A DNA stretch of 40,206 nt, taken from RI-283 sp964487925 (GTDB lineage Bacteria; Pseudomonadota; Gammaproteobacteria; SZUA-140). The stretch covers positions 1 through 40,206 of the forward strand of contig CAZASZ010000012.1 in assembly GCA_964487925.1 (NCBI GenBank), given 5' to 3'. The position numbers and the translations under genes were made by a program. The notes under the pieces are model-generated. The model saw nothing but the letters and a program-made list of their open reading frames with translations, did not search any database and was not told the origin of the DNA. Positions 31,625 through 40,206 of the stretch are shown here, one piece after another. How positions within the stretch are numbered: position 1 is the first letter of the stretch; each line of letters begins with the position of its first letter.

Positions 31625-34327
31625 ATGGCTGGTAAATTCTTCAGTAAGATCTTTGGTAGCAGGAACGATCGACAAATCAAGAAGATGATGTCGGCCGTCA
31701 AAAAGATCAACGACCAAGAGGCCGCGATCCAGGCCCTGAGCGACGAAGAACTCAAGGGCAAGACCGGGGAGTTCCGGCAAAGGCTCGCGCAAGGCGAGAC
31801 TCTGGATAATCTGCTCGTCGAAGCCTTCGCCGTGGTTCGCGAGGCCGGACTGCGTGTCTTGGGAATGCGCCACTTCGATGTGCAACTTATCGGCGGCATG
31901 GTCCTGAATCTAGGCAAAATCGCCGAGATGCGGACCGGTGAGGGCAAGACCCTGGTCGCAACGCTACCTGTCTATCTGCGCGCCTTGGCCGGCAAAGGCG
32001 TCCACGTAGTGACCGTCAACGACTATCTGGCCAGCCGTGACGCCGAGTGGATGGGGCAGATCTATCGCTTCCTGGGTCTGACGACGGGCGTCATCCTTTC
32101 GGGTCAGGAGACCGAAGAGAAACGTGCTGCCTATTCCGCGGATATCACCTACGGGACCAACAACGAATACGGTTTCGACTATCTCCGAGACAACATGGCC
32201 TTTCGGCCCGAGGACCGCGTTCAGCGCGAACTCTATTTCGGCGTCGTCGATGAGGTCGATTCCATCCTGATTGATGAGGCTCGTACGCCGCTGATCATCT
32301 CGGGTCCGGCCGACGACAACGCGGAGCTCTATCGCAAGATCAATAAGCTGATCCCCGAGCTCGTCCGGCAGGCGGAGGAGGACGGTCCCGGTGACTATTC
32401 CGTGGACGAGAAGATCAAGCAGGTCTACCTGACCGAAGAAGGTCATCAGCATGTCGAGGAGCTGCTGGGCAAGCACGGCCTGCTGGGAGAATCCGACAGT
32501 CTCTACAGCGCCGCTAATATCAGCTTGATTCATCACCTCAACGCGGCCTTGCGGGCGCACGCATTGTTCAATCGTGACGTTGAGTACATCGTTCAGGATG
32601 GCGAGATTGTCATTGTCGATGAGTTCACGGGGCGGACGATGCCGGGCCGACGCTGGTCCGAGGGGCTTCATCAGGCTGTCGAGGCCAAGGAGGGTGTGCG
32701 GATCCAGAACGAGAACCAGACCCTGGCCTCGATCACCTTCCAAAACTTCTTCCGGCTCTATGACACCCTGTCCGGCATGACTGGCACGGCCGACACCGAG
32801 GCCTATGAGTTTCAGCAGATCTATGGGCTTGAGGTGCTCGTCATTCCGACCCATCGACCCATGGCGCGAAATGACATGGGCGACCTTGTCTACCTGACCG
32901 CCGACGAGAAGTTCGAGGCCATCATCGAAGACATCCGTGATTGTCACCAGCGCGGCCAACCGACGCTGGTCGGTACGACCTCGATTGAGATCTCCGAGTT
33001 ACTGTCCGGCAAGCTCAAGAAGGCCAAGATTGCCCATGAGGTGCTTAACGCCAAGCAGCATGCCCGTGAGGCCGAGATCGTGGCCCAGGCGGGTGCCGCC
33101 GGGGCGGTCACGATCGCGACCAATATGGCCGGTCGTGGTACCGACATCGTCCTTGGCGGGTCCCTGCAGAGCGCGCTCGACAAGCTCGGCAACAATGCCG
33201 CCGAGGCTGAGACCGAAAAGCTCAAGGCGGAGTGGCAGACACGTCACGATCAGGTGTTGGCCAACGGCGGTCTCCATATCATCGGAACCGAGCGTCATGA
33301 ATCCCGTCGTATCGACAATCAGCTGCGTGGCCGTTCCGGCCGCCAGGGCGATCCTGGCTCCAGCCGTTTCTATCTCTCGCTTGAAGACAGCCTCATGCGT
33401 ATTTTCGCATCGGAGCGGGTCGCCGCGATCATGCAGAAGCTTGGTATGCAGCAGGGCGAGGCCATCGAACACCCCTGGGTGAGCCGTTCGATCGAAAATG
33501 CGCAGCGCAAGGTCGAGGGTCACAACTTCGATATTCGTAAGCAACTTCTCGAATACGACGACGTCGCCAATGATCAACGCAAGGTCATCTACGAGCAGCG
33601 CAACGCACTGATGGCCGAGGCGGATATCTCGGAGACGATTTCTGAGATCCGTATCGATATTGTTAACGCCTTGATTGACGAATTTATACCGCCAGGCAGC
33701 CTCGACGAGCAATGGGATATCCCCGGTCTGGAAAAGGCCCTGGAGAGCAGTTTTGGCGTCAACTTCCCCGTCGACCATTGGCTCGAGGAAGATCACGACC
33801 TGCACGAAGAGACCCTGCGCCATCGTATCCTGGACGAGATGACTTCCATCTATGCTGCCAAGGAGGCACTGGCGGGCTCGCAGGTCATGCGCGAATTTGA
33901 ACGGGCGGTCATGCTCCAGGTCCTGGATACGAGTTGGAAGGACCATCTGGCAGCCATGGATCACCTGCGTCAGGGAATTCATCTGCGTGGATATGCCCAG
34001 AAGAATCCCAAACAGGAATACAAGCGTGAGGCCTTCGAGATGTTCACGCAGCTCCTCGAGCACATCAAGACCGAACTGATCAGCGTGCTGTCCCGCGTCG
34101 AGGTCGCGTCGCCGGATGATGTCCAGGCCGTCGACGAACAGCGCCGCAGTAACACCGAGATGAACTTCCAGCACGATAGCATCGATGCCATGGAAGGTGA
34201 GGCGCCCGAGGTCGGAATAGAGCCGCAACAGCCGGTCGTCCGTAATGGACCCAAGGTGGGCCGCAACGACCCCTGTCCCTGTGGGTCCGGAAAGAAGTAC
34301 AAGCATTGCCACGGCGTGCTCACCTGA
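31625..34327 (+). CDS. secA: Preprotein translocase ATPase SecA
   Basis: The motor that drives unfolded proteins through SecYEG. It has 900 residues (901 in E. coli). Walker A is TGEGKT at 104-109; Walker B lies in DEVDSILIDEART. GTTSIEISELLS and GRGTDIVLGG belong to the second motor half. The HSD/HWD region includes VMREFERAVMLQVLDTSWKD and HLRQGIHLRGYAQKNPKQEYKREAFEMF (33962-34045). The C-terminal zinc finger CPCGSGKKYKHCH has Cys884, Cys886, Cys895 and His896, which binds SecB. No secM-like arrest peptide precedes it, so secretion-responsive control would need another mechanism. Confidence 0.98.
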   Translation: MAGKFFSKIFGSRNDRQIKKMMSAVKKINDQEAAIQALSDEELKGKTGEFRQRLAQGETLDNLLVEAFAVVREAGLRVLGMRHFDVQLIGGMVLNLGKIAEMRTGEGKTLVATLPVYLRALAGKGVHVVTVNDYLASRDAEWMGQIYRFLGLTTGVILSGQETEEKRAAYSADITYGTNNEYGFDYLRDNMAFRPEDRVQRELYFGVVDEVDSILIDEARTPLIISGPADDNAELYRKINKLIPELVRQAEEDGPGDYSVDEKIKQVYLTEEGHQHVEELLGKHGLLGESDSLYSAANISLIHHLNAALRAHALFNRDVEYIVQDGEIVIVDEFTGRTMPGRRWSEGLHQAVEAKEGVRIQNENQTLASITFQNFFRLYDTLSGMTGTADTEAYEFQQIYGLEVLVIPTHRPMARNDMGDLVYLTADEKFEAIIEDIRDCHQRGQPTLVGTTSIEISELLSGKLKKAKIAHEVLNAKQHAREAEIVAQAGAAGAVTIATNMAGRGTDIVLGGSLQSALDKLGNNAAEAETEKLKAEWQTRHDQVLANGGLHIIGTERHESRRIDNQLRGRSGRQGDPGSSRFYLSLEDSLMRIFASERVAAIMQKLGMQQGEAIEHPWVSRSIENAQRKVEGHNFDIRKQLLEYDDVANDQRKVIYEQRNALMAEADISETISEIRIDIVNALIDEFIPPGSLDEQWDIPGLEKALESSFGVNFPVDHWLEEDHDLHEETLRHRILDEMTSIYAAKEALAGSQVMREFERAVMLQVLDTSWKDHLAAMDHLRQGIHLRGYAQKNPKQEYKREAFEMFTQLLEHIKTELISVLSRVEVASPDDVQAVDEQRRSNTEMNFQHDSIDAMEGEAPEVGIEPQQPVVRNGPKVGRNDPCPCGSGKKYKHCHGVLT

Positions 34328-34337
34328 GGCGCTTCAC

Positions 34338-35549
34338 GTGACGGGACGGATCGAGCATACGCCGCTGTCGATTGATGGCGTTCGGCTGGGCGCTACCTGC
34401 GCCGGGATCAAGCATGGCAATACCCGGAACGACCTGACTGTCATCGAGCTTGCCGAGGGCGCTACATGTGCCGCGACCTTCACGCGTAATGCCTTTTGCG
34501 CGGCCCCTGTCGTAGTGGCCCGCGAACACCTCGCGCACCATGTCGTGCGCTATCTGGTTATCAATTCCGGGAATGCTAATGCCGGGACCGGAACGGAAGG
34601 ACTGTTGGCGGCCGAGCGCACCTGCCTGGCCTTGGCCGATCTACGCGCAAGCCCTGTCGAGGCCGTACTGCCTTTCTCGACAGGTGTGATCGGCGAATCC
34701 CTACCGGCCGACCGTTTGTCCGCCGCGCTGCCGGCGGCCTGCGCGGCCTTGAGCGAGTCCGGTTGGGATCAGGCCGCGCGCGCGATCATGACAACGGATA
34801 CGGTACCCAAAGTGGCCTCGATACGAGTCGATCTTGATGGAAAAGAGGTCCTGGTGACAGGTATGTCCAAGGGTTCGGGCATGATCCATCCGGATATGGC
34901 CACCATGTTGGCCTATGTGGCCACCGATGCAGCCATCCCTCAGGGCGCGTTGGAGGCCCTGGTTCCCGAACTCGTCGCCGCGTCCTTCAATTGCATCACG
35001 GTTGATGGCGATACTTCGACCAACGACGCCTGCGTGCTGATGGCGACCGGGCGGAGTCCGGCAGCGGCAATGACAGGGAATGGGGTTCATCACGCGCTTC
35101 GGAAGGGACTGCAAGCGGTCTTCGACTCACTAGCCAAGCAGATCATCCGCGACGGTGAGGGCGCCACCAAGCTAATCACGATCGATATTGAAGGCGGTGA
35201 GAGTGTCGCTGCCTGTCGTCAGGTCGCCTTTACGATCGCCCACTCTCCACTCGTCAAGACCGCTTTTTTCGCCAGTGATCCCAACTGGGGCCGCATCCTG
35301 GCCGCGATCGGTCGGGCAGGCCTGCCGGAACTCGATGTCTCGCGAGTCGAGATCGACCTCGATGACATTGCCATCGCGCGCAATGGTGGCCGCGACCCTG
35401 CCTATACGGAGGCAGACGGGGCCGCGGTCATGGCCCGTAGCGATATTACGATCCGGGTCCGACTGGGCAGAGGGGATCAGTGCTGCCGGGTGTGGACGAC
35501 TGACCTTTCCTACGACTATGTCCGAATCAATGCCGAATATCGTACCTGA
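34338..35549 (+). CDS. argJ: Bifunctional ornithine acetyltransferase/NAGS ArgJ
   Basis: ArgJ moves the acetyl group from N-acetylornithine to glutamate in the cyclic arginine pathway, and may also make acetylglutamate from acetyl-CoA. It has 403 residues. The self-cleavage site is in KGSGMIHPDMATMLAYVATD, where Thr189 becomes the N-terminal nucleophile. Other conserved parts are FTRNAFCAAPV, LVINSGNANAGTG, FSTGVIGESLP, the NCITVDGDTSTNDACVL loop and SPLVKTAFFASDPNWGRILAA (35244-35306). The GTG at 34338 follows GAGGC, ten bases after the secA stop. Frames running into secA were rejected. The secA-argJ order is shared with Pseudomonas. Confidence 0.96.
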   Translation: MTGRIEHTPLSIDGVRLGATCAGIKHGNTRNDLTVIELAEGATCAATFTRNAFCAAPVVVAREHLAHHVVRYLVINSGNANAGTGTEGLLAAERTCLALADLRASPVEAVLPFSTGVIGESLPADRLSAALPAACAALSESGWDQAARAIMTTDTVPKVASIRVDLDGKEVLVTGMSKGSGMIHPDMATMLAYVATDAAIPQGALEALVPELVAASFNCITVDGDTSTNDACVLMATGRSPAAAMTGNGVHHALRKGLQAVFDSLAKQIIRDGEGATKLITIDIEGGESVAACRQVAFTIAHSPLVKTAFFASDPNWGRILAAIGRAGLPELDVSRVEIDLDDIAIARNGGRDPAYTEADGAAVMARSDITIRVRLGRGDQCCRVWTTDLSYDYVRINAEYRT

Positions 35550-35603
35550 GCAAGGAGTCCGGGTTCCCTGTCACACGGGATGCCCTTCGGGGTGAACGAG
35601 TCA

Positions 35604-37427
35604 ATGGAGCGCGCCCTCCGGATACTCAGTGAGACCTTCGGCTATTCCGCCTTTCGTCACGCCCAGTCCGAAATTATCGCCGACCTGATTGCGGGTCGAG
35701 ACGCCTTTGTCCTGATGCCCACGGGTGGCGGCAAGTCGCTCTGCTATCAAATCCCAGCCTTGATCAGACCAGGGGTAGGCATCGTAATCTCGCCCCTGAT
35801 CGCATTGATGAAGGATCAGGTCGACGCCCTGCGACAATTGGGCATACGAGCCGCGACCCTGAACGCGGCCGAGGACGCGGCAAGCCTTCGCCAGACCGAG
35901 CAGGCCCTGTTGAGCGGTGAGCTTGACCTACTATATCTCGCCCCGGAGCGGCTGCTCAACGAACGCATGCTGGCACTGCTGGAACGGGCAGGGATTGCAC
36001 TGTTCGCCATTGATGAAGCCCATTGCGTCTCGCAATGGGGGCACGACTTCCGTCCCGAATATCGACAGCTCGACTGCTTGAAAACGCGCTTCCCAGGTGT
36101 CCCGAGGATTGCTTTGACGGCGACGGCCGATCATCGCACGCGTGACGAGATTGTCACTCAACTCTCCCTGCAAGAGGCCGAGTGCTATGTCAGCAGTTTT
36201 GATCGCCCGAACATTCGCTACCACATCGAACCTGAGAGCGGTGGCCGTGAGGCACTGCTGCGTTTCATAGAGCGCGTCCATCCGGGGGATTCCGGTATCG
36301 TCTACTGCCTGTCGCGACGCAAAGTCGAGGCCACGACGGATTGGCTCAGTGCGCGCGGACGATTTACGCTACCCTATCACGCCGGTCTGTCCGATGACGT
36401 ACGGCGATCCAATCAGGAACGTTTTCTCCGTGAAGACGGCCTTATCATGGTCGCGACCATCGCCTTCGGCATGGGAATCGATAAGCCGGATGTACGTTTC
36501 GTCGCCCACCTGAACCTACCCCGTAGCATAGAGTCCTACTATCAGGAGACCGGTCGGGCCGGCCGCGATGGTCTGCCCGCAAGCGCCTGGATGAGCTATA
36601 ACCTGCAGGACATCATGACTCTGAAGAAGATGATGGCGGAGGGCGATGGGGCCGAGGCCTACAAGCGAGTCTCCCATCACCGTCTCGAGTCTATGTTGGG
36701 TCTTTGTGAGTCCACGGCCTGTAGACGGCGGACGCTGCTGGATTATTTCGGTGAATCGACCGGCGAGCGCTGCGGGAATTGTGACAATTGCCTTGAGACG
36801 ATCAAGACCTGGGATGGCACCGATGCCGCGCGCAAGGCCATCTCCTGCGTCTTCAGGACAGGTCAGCGTTTCGGCGTGAACTATGTCGTTGCGGTGCTGC
36901 GTGGGGATAGAAATGAGCGTGTCGAGGCCAACGGCCACGACCGGTTGTCGACCTTCGGCATCGGAGCCGAACACGGCAACAGCGCCTGGCGCTCGATCTT
37001 TCGTCAACTGATCGCCAGGGGTTATCTGGAAAACGACCTGGATGGCTATGGCTCGCTGCGCCTGACCGAGCGCAGTCGGCCTCTACTGCGTGGCGAGGAG
37101 GTCATCACCTTCCGCGAGGAGAGGCCGCGGAGGCAGGCGCAAAGGGTCGCTTCGGCCCGCGATTGGGACGGAGGTGAATATGACGTTCGCCTGTTCGAGG
37201 AGCTGCGCGCCATGCGTAGCCGCCTAGCGCGTGATCAAGGCGTGCCGCCTTATGTGATCTTTCATGACGCCACCTTGAAAGAGCTGGCCGCCCGAACACC
37301 GGATTCCGTGACCGATATGGCTGGGATTCAGGGGATCGGAAAGCGAAAGCTTGAGCTCTATGGGGCTGTCGTGCTCGAGACAATCCGGAGTCGCAGTGCC
37401 GAGCTGGTAGTCTCCTATCGGGACTGA
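35604..37427 (+). CDS. recQ: ATP-dependent DNA helicase RecQ
   Basis: A 3'-5' superfamily 2 helicase in recombination and fork repair. It has 607 residues from ATG 35604, or 615 from ATG 35580; GGGGTGA eight bases upstream favours 35604. It shows FRHAQSEII (motif 0), MPTGGGKSLCYQIPAL (Walker A), SPLIALMKDQV, DEAHCVSQWGHDFRPEY (motif II and aromatic loop), AFGMGIDKPDVRFV, and QETGRAGRDG (motif VI). The zinc-binding RQC region has CRRRTLLDYFGE and CGNCDNC. A C-terminal HRDC domain ends the protein. All three RecQ domains are present. Confidence 0.97.
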   Translation: MERALRILSETFGYSAFRHAQSEIIADLIAGRDAFVLMPTGGGKSLCYQIPALIRPGVGIVISPLIALMKDQVDALRQLGIRAATLNAAEDAASLRQTEQALLSGELDLLYLAPERLLNERMLALLERAGIALFAIDEAHCVSQWGHDFRPEYRQLDCLKTRFPGVPRIALTATADHRTRDEIVTQLSLQEAECYVSSFDRPNIRYHIEPESGGREALLRFIERVHPGDSGIVYCLSRRKVEATTDWLSARGRFTLPYHAGLSDDVRRSNQERFLREDGLIMVATIAFGMGIDKPDVRFVAHLNLPRSIESYYQETGRAGRDGLPASAWMSYNLQDIMTLKKMMAEGDGAEAYKRVSHHRLESMLGLCESTACRRRTLLDYFGESTGERCGNCDNCLETIKTWDGTDAARKAISCVFRTGQRFGVNYVVAVLRGDRNERVEANGHDRLSTFGIGAEHGNSAWRSIFRQLIARGYLENDLDGYGSLRLTERSRPLLRGEEVITFREERPRRQAQRVASARDWDGGEYDVRLFEELRAMRSRLARDQGVPPYVIFHDATLKELAARTPDSVTDMAGIQGIGKRKLELYGAVVLETIRSRSAELVVSYRD

Positions 37428-37441
37428 GTGCCTTGTTATCG

Positions 37442-37530
37442 CGCGGGTACTGGAAGGTTTTACCGCGACAGGCCATAATTTTCACTAACAACCGGCATGT
37501 GACGCTACTGACATCTGTATAGACGATGTC
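37442..37530. other. Hairpins in the recQ-gpmI spacer
   Basis: CGCGGgTA (37442-37449) pairs with TACCGCG (37461-37467) with one bulged base, and GACATC (37510-37515) pairs with GATGTC (37525-37530). The first could end recQ transcription, but no T-run follows closely. A CATAAT at 37474 and a TATAGA at 37518 could be -10 boxes, without convincing -35 partners. Confidence 0.3.
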
Positions 37531-37587
37531 CGTATTGGCGCGGAAGGCGAGAGTGCGGCCACCACCATGACACGAAACGAGAATGCT

Positions 37588-39138
37588 ATGATGACTGAAA
37601 AGCGAACACTGGCCCTGATTATCTTGGATGGCTGGGGCGTTAGCGAGCAGACCCAGGATAACGCGATCGCCCTTGCCAAGACCCCGGTCTGGAATCGGCT
37701 CTGGCAGGAATGTCCCCATACCCTGATCCAGGGTTCCGGCGAATACGTCGGCCTTCCGGATGGTCAGATGGGTAATTCGGAGGTCGGACATCTTAATCTG
37801 GGCGCCGGCCGGGTGGTCTATCAGGAATTTACCCGCATCGAGAAGGCTGTCATGGAGACCGGGCTTGCCGACAATCAGGTGCTTACGGATGCTTTGACGC
37901 GGGCCAAGGCGGACGGCAAAGCCGTACATGTTTTCGGATTGCTCTCGCCGGGTGGTGTCCACAGCCACGAGGATCAGATTTTCGCGATGCTCAGACTTGC
38001 CGTCGCCAATGGCGCCCCGGAACTCTATATGCATGCCTTCCTCGACGGCCGTGATACGCCGCCACGCAGCGCAGTCGGTTCCCTGGAGCGTCTTGATGCT
38101 GTGTTCGAGGAGCTCGGCCGTGGCCGAACCGCCAGCATCTGTGGCCGCTATTACGCGATGGACCGTGACCAGCGTTGGGAGCGTACTGAACGCGCTTACC
38201 GAATGTTGCGTGACGGCGTCGCGGAGCGCACTGCCGATAGTGCGACGTCGGGTCTGTTGTTGGCTTATGACCACGACGAAAACGATGAATTCGTTGCGCC
38301 GACGGCGATCTGTCGTGACGGCCAGGCCCCGGTTCGAGTCGCCGATGGCGATGTGGTGATCTTCATGAACTTCCGAGCCGACAGGGCTCGCCAGATCACG
38401 CAAGCGCTTACCGACCCCGACTTCACGGGGTTTGCCCGCGAGCCGGCACCCAGACTGGGCCGCTTTGTCTGCCTGACCGAATATAAGAAGGACTTTGGGC
38501 TGCCCGTAGCCTTCCCGCCCACGGCTCTCAAGAATAGTCTCGGCGAATACATCTCCGATCTTGGCATGAAACAGCTACGCATTGCCGAGACAGAAAAGTA
38601 CGCCCACGTCACCTTCTTTTTTAACGGTGGCGAGGAGCGAAGATTCCCCGGTGAGGATCGGGTGTTGATTCCTTCACCGAAGGTCGCGACCTATGATCTG
38701 CAGCCGGAGATGAACGCCAGCGAGCTGACCGACCGTCTTGTCGAGGCTATCACGGGCGGCCAGTACGACGTCATCATCTGTAACTATGCCAATCCGGACA
38801 TGGTTGGGCATACCGGCAAGCTCAATGCTGCAATTCGAGCGGTCGAGACCATAGATGCCTGTCTGGGGCGTCTGGAGGCAGCCGCTCGCCAGTCAGGTGG
38901 CGAGCTACTCGTCACGGCGGATCACGGCAATATCGAACAGATGAGTGATGCAAAGACCCATCAGGCGCATACCGCACATACCGAAAATCCCGTACCGCTG
39001 CTCTATGTCGGGCGACCGGCCCTACTGGATCAGGGCGGCGGGGCCTTGTCGGACGTTGCGCCGACGATGCTACGAATCATGGGGCTCGACGCGCCGGAGG
39101 AGATGGAAGGCCGGCCCTTGGTAACGCTGACTCAATGA
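37588..39138 (+). CDS. gpmI: Cofactor-independent phosphoglycerate mutase GpmI
   Basis: A two-manganese enzyme that interconverts 3- and 2-phosphoglycerate in glycolysis and gluconeogenesis. It has 516 residues. It belongs to the alkaline phosphatase superfamily, with LIILDGWG at the metal site and the phosphorylated serine at about residue 64 in QMGNSEVGHLNLGAGR. HAFLDGRDTPPRSA, GRYYAMDRDQRWERTERAY, EKYAHVTFFFNGG, NPDMVGHTG and TADHGNIEQM supply the remaining active-site and metal residues. Starts at 37567, 37588 and 37591 share the frame; 37588/37591 fit the family start. envC follows 34 bases later, an arrangement common in Gammaproteobacteria. Confidence 0.96.
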   Translation: MMTEKRTLALIILDGWGVSEQTQDNAIALAKTPVWNRLWQECPHTLIQGSGEYVGLPDGQMGNSEVGHLNLGAGRVVYQEFTRIEKAVMETGLADNQVLTDALTRAKADGKAVHVFGLLSPGGVHSHEDQIFAMLRLAVANGAPELYMHAFLDGRDTPPRSAVGSLERLDAVFEELGRGRTASICGRYYAMDRDQRWERTERAYRMLRDGVAERTADSATSGLLLAYDHDENDEFVAPTAICRDGQAPVRVADGDVVIFMNFRADRARQITQALTDPDFTGFAREPAPRLGRFVCLTEYKKDFGLPVAFPPTALKNSLGEYISDLGMKQLRIAETEKYAHVTFFFNGGEERRFPGEDRVLIPSPKVATYDLQPEMNASELTDRLVEAITGGQYDVIICNYANPDMVGHTGKLNAAIRAVETIDACLGRLEAAARQSGGELLVTADHGNIEQMSDAKTHQAHTAHTENPVPLLYVGRPALLDQGGGALSDVAPTMLRIMGLDAPEEMEGRPLVTLTQ

Positions 39139-39172
39139 ACTAGGCAGACTGGCTCAGAGCGGGGAGGACAGG

Positions 39173-40206
39173 ATGAAGCGGGTCAGCCGGGTAGCGGGAT
39201 TCTGGTTGTGCCTGTTGTCCGTATTGCTGTGCTGCGTGGCCCCGGCGGGGGCGATCGATTCCACGCAACAACGTCTTGATGACGTGCACCGGGATATCAA
39301 AGTCCTGCGTAAGTCGATCGATAAAAATGAACGGGAACTGAGTAGCGAAAAGAAGGGACTAAAGGAGGTCGATCGCAGTTTTGGGCGGATTTCCCGGTCG
39401 CTACGCAAGCTCAAGACTCGAATCAAGGCCGTTCGGAAACGGGTCGGTGACCTTGAGGCGCAGCGTCTTCTCGAAAAGAAGCGACTGCTTGTGCATCGCG
39501 CTGCGCTGCGTGCCCAGGTGTTGGAACGTTATCGTTTGGGCCGCAAGGGTGAACTCCAGTTGTTGCTCGATAAGCGTGGCACGACGCCAGATGGCCGCCT
39601 CCTGGTCTACCATCAGTATCTGAGTAAGGGGTTGAGCAGAGAGTTGCTGACCGTCAAGGACACCCTGGCCGATCTCGAAAAGACCGCTGCCGAGAAACGA
39701 TTGGCCGAACAAAGATTGGAGCGTCTGATTGCCGACCGGGGCCGCACACGAAAACAGTTGCGCAAGGACGAGGCGCGACGCAAGGTTCTTGTCGCACGCC
39801 TGGATGAGTCGCTCAAGGATAAGCAGTCGCGACTCAAGGCTGCCGTCGAGAACGAGCGCAAGCTGACCGAGTTGGTCCATCAGCTGGGGCGCGCGAAGCC
39901 GGTCCACCGAGCGCGGGCGCAGGGCCGCTTTGTGGATCAAAAGAAGCAGTTACTTTGGCCGGTCGACGGCAAGATCACCGCGAAATTCGGACAGCGCCGG
40001 AATCGTGAAGGCCTGCGTTGGAATGGCGTCACGATCAATGCGGCAAGTGGCTCACCGGTGCTCGCGATCTACTCTGGGCGGGTCGTGTTTGCCGATTGGT
40101 TGCGTGGCTTCGGGTTGTTGTTGATCGTGGATCACGGCGCCGGTTATATGAGCCTCTACGGGCATAACCAGAGCATCTATAAAACGGTCGGCGACGAGGT
40201 TGTTCA
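39173..40206 (+). CDS. envC: Murein hydrolase activator EnvC (3' end cut off)
   Basis: The frame opens at ATG 39173 after a strong GGGGAGGACAGG and stays open to the window edge, 344 codons. A signal peptide with hydrophobic core FWLCLLSVLLCCVAPAGA precedes a long charged coiled coil (about 30-265) and a LytM domain starting near LLWPVDGKITAKFGQRR. The catalytic HxxxD is replaced (LRWNGVTI), as in E. coli EnvC. ADWLRGFGLLLIVDHG and MSLYGHNQS match that protein. It therefore probably activates septal amidases AmiA/AmiB under FtsEX control rather than cutting murein itself. Only the last part of the LytM domain is missing. Confidence 0.93.
   Translation, partial: MKRVSRVAGFWLCLLSVLLCCVAPAGAIDSTQQRLDDVHRDIKVLRKSIDKNERELSSEKKGLKEVDRSFGRISRSLRKLKTRIKAVRKRVGDLEAQRLLEKKRLLVHRAALRAQVLERYRLGRKGELQLLLDKRGTTPDGRLLVYHQYLSKGLSRELLTVKDTLADLEKTAAEKRLAEQRLERLIADRGRTRKQLRKDEARRKVLVARLDESLKDKQSRLKAAVENERKLTELVHQLGRAKPVHRARAQGRFVDQKKQLLWPVDGKITAKFGQRRNREGLRWNGVTINAASGSPVLAIYSGRVVFADWLRGFGLLLIVDHGAGYMSLYGHNQSIYKTVGDEVV

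Noticed and set aside
32999..34312. Long leftward open frame of 437 codons opposite secA
   Set aside because: It lies wholly antisense to a certain gene, has no recognisable domain, and is explained by the codon bias of secA.
37105..38403. Leftward open frame of 432 codons across the end of recQ, the spacer and gpmI
   Set aside because: It is antisense to two certain genes and shows no family motif or ribosome binding site; the open spacer looks like chance.
1..40206. Search for tRNA genes, CRISPR arrays, prophage, toxin-antitoxin or defence genes
   Set aside because: None was recognised in either strand; the spacers are short and the genes are mostly housekeeping.

Overview
The window is a piece of a gammaproteobacterial chromosome of moderately high GC. 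Gene order (rnpB, mraZ, then a complete dcw cluster to ftsZ-lpxC, then dciA, an M23 gene, secA, argJ) and the individual proteins (EFDD-type RelA, Rsd, FtsZ ending in an IPAFLRKQAD tail) point to Gammaproteobacteria. A MipZ-like ATPase, a DUF1631 protein and an SBBP-repeat surface protein suggest a Chromatiales-like lineage rather than an enteric one, but that placement is inference. A run of exactly 100 N marks a draft assembly.

Layout. Bases 1-125 are the end of an insertion sequence whose transposase runs off the left edge. Bases 233-2902 hold rsd and relA, a stress-response pair. Bases 3092-5519 hold a DUF1631 gene broken by the assembly gap. A leftward block follows: a secreted SBBP/DUF11 protein (overlapping the DUF1631 gene tail to tail), a MipZ-like ATPase and an Mth938-domain protein. 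A rightward yceI and the RNase P RNA gene come next.

The core is the division and cell-wall cluster from 11.4 to 30.1 kb. A promoter with three MraZ boxes precedes mraZ, rsmH, ftsL, ftsI, murE, murF, mraY, murD, ftsW, murG, murC, murB, ddl, ftsQ, ftsA, ftsZ and lpxC. Eight of these junctions are 4-base stop/start overlaps, so translation is probably coupled along most of the cluster. Together the genes make lipid II, polymerise it at the septum and build the Z ring; lpxC commits precursor to lipid A.

Beyond lpxC, a leftward dciA overlaps the end of lpxC. A membrane-anchored M23 peptidase gene, secA and argJ follow, then recQ, gpmI and an envC gene cut by the right edge.

No tRNA, CRISPR array, prophage or obvious novel multigene system was found. 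The most notable points are the MipZ-like gene near a gammaproteobacterial dcw cluster, the probably artefactual gap in the DUF1631 gene, two convergent gene overlaps, and the IS end beside rsd-relA.
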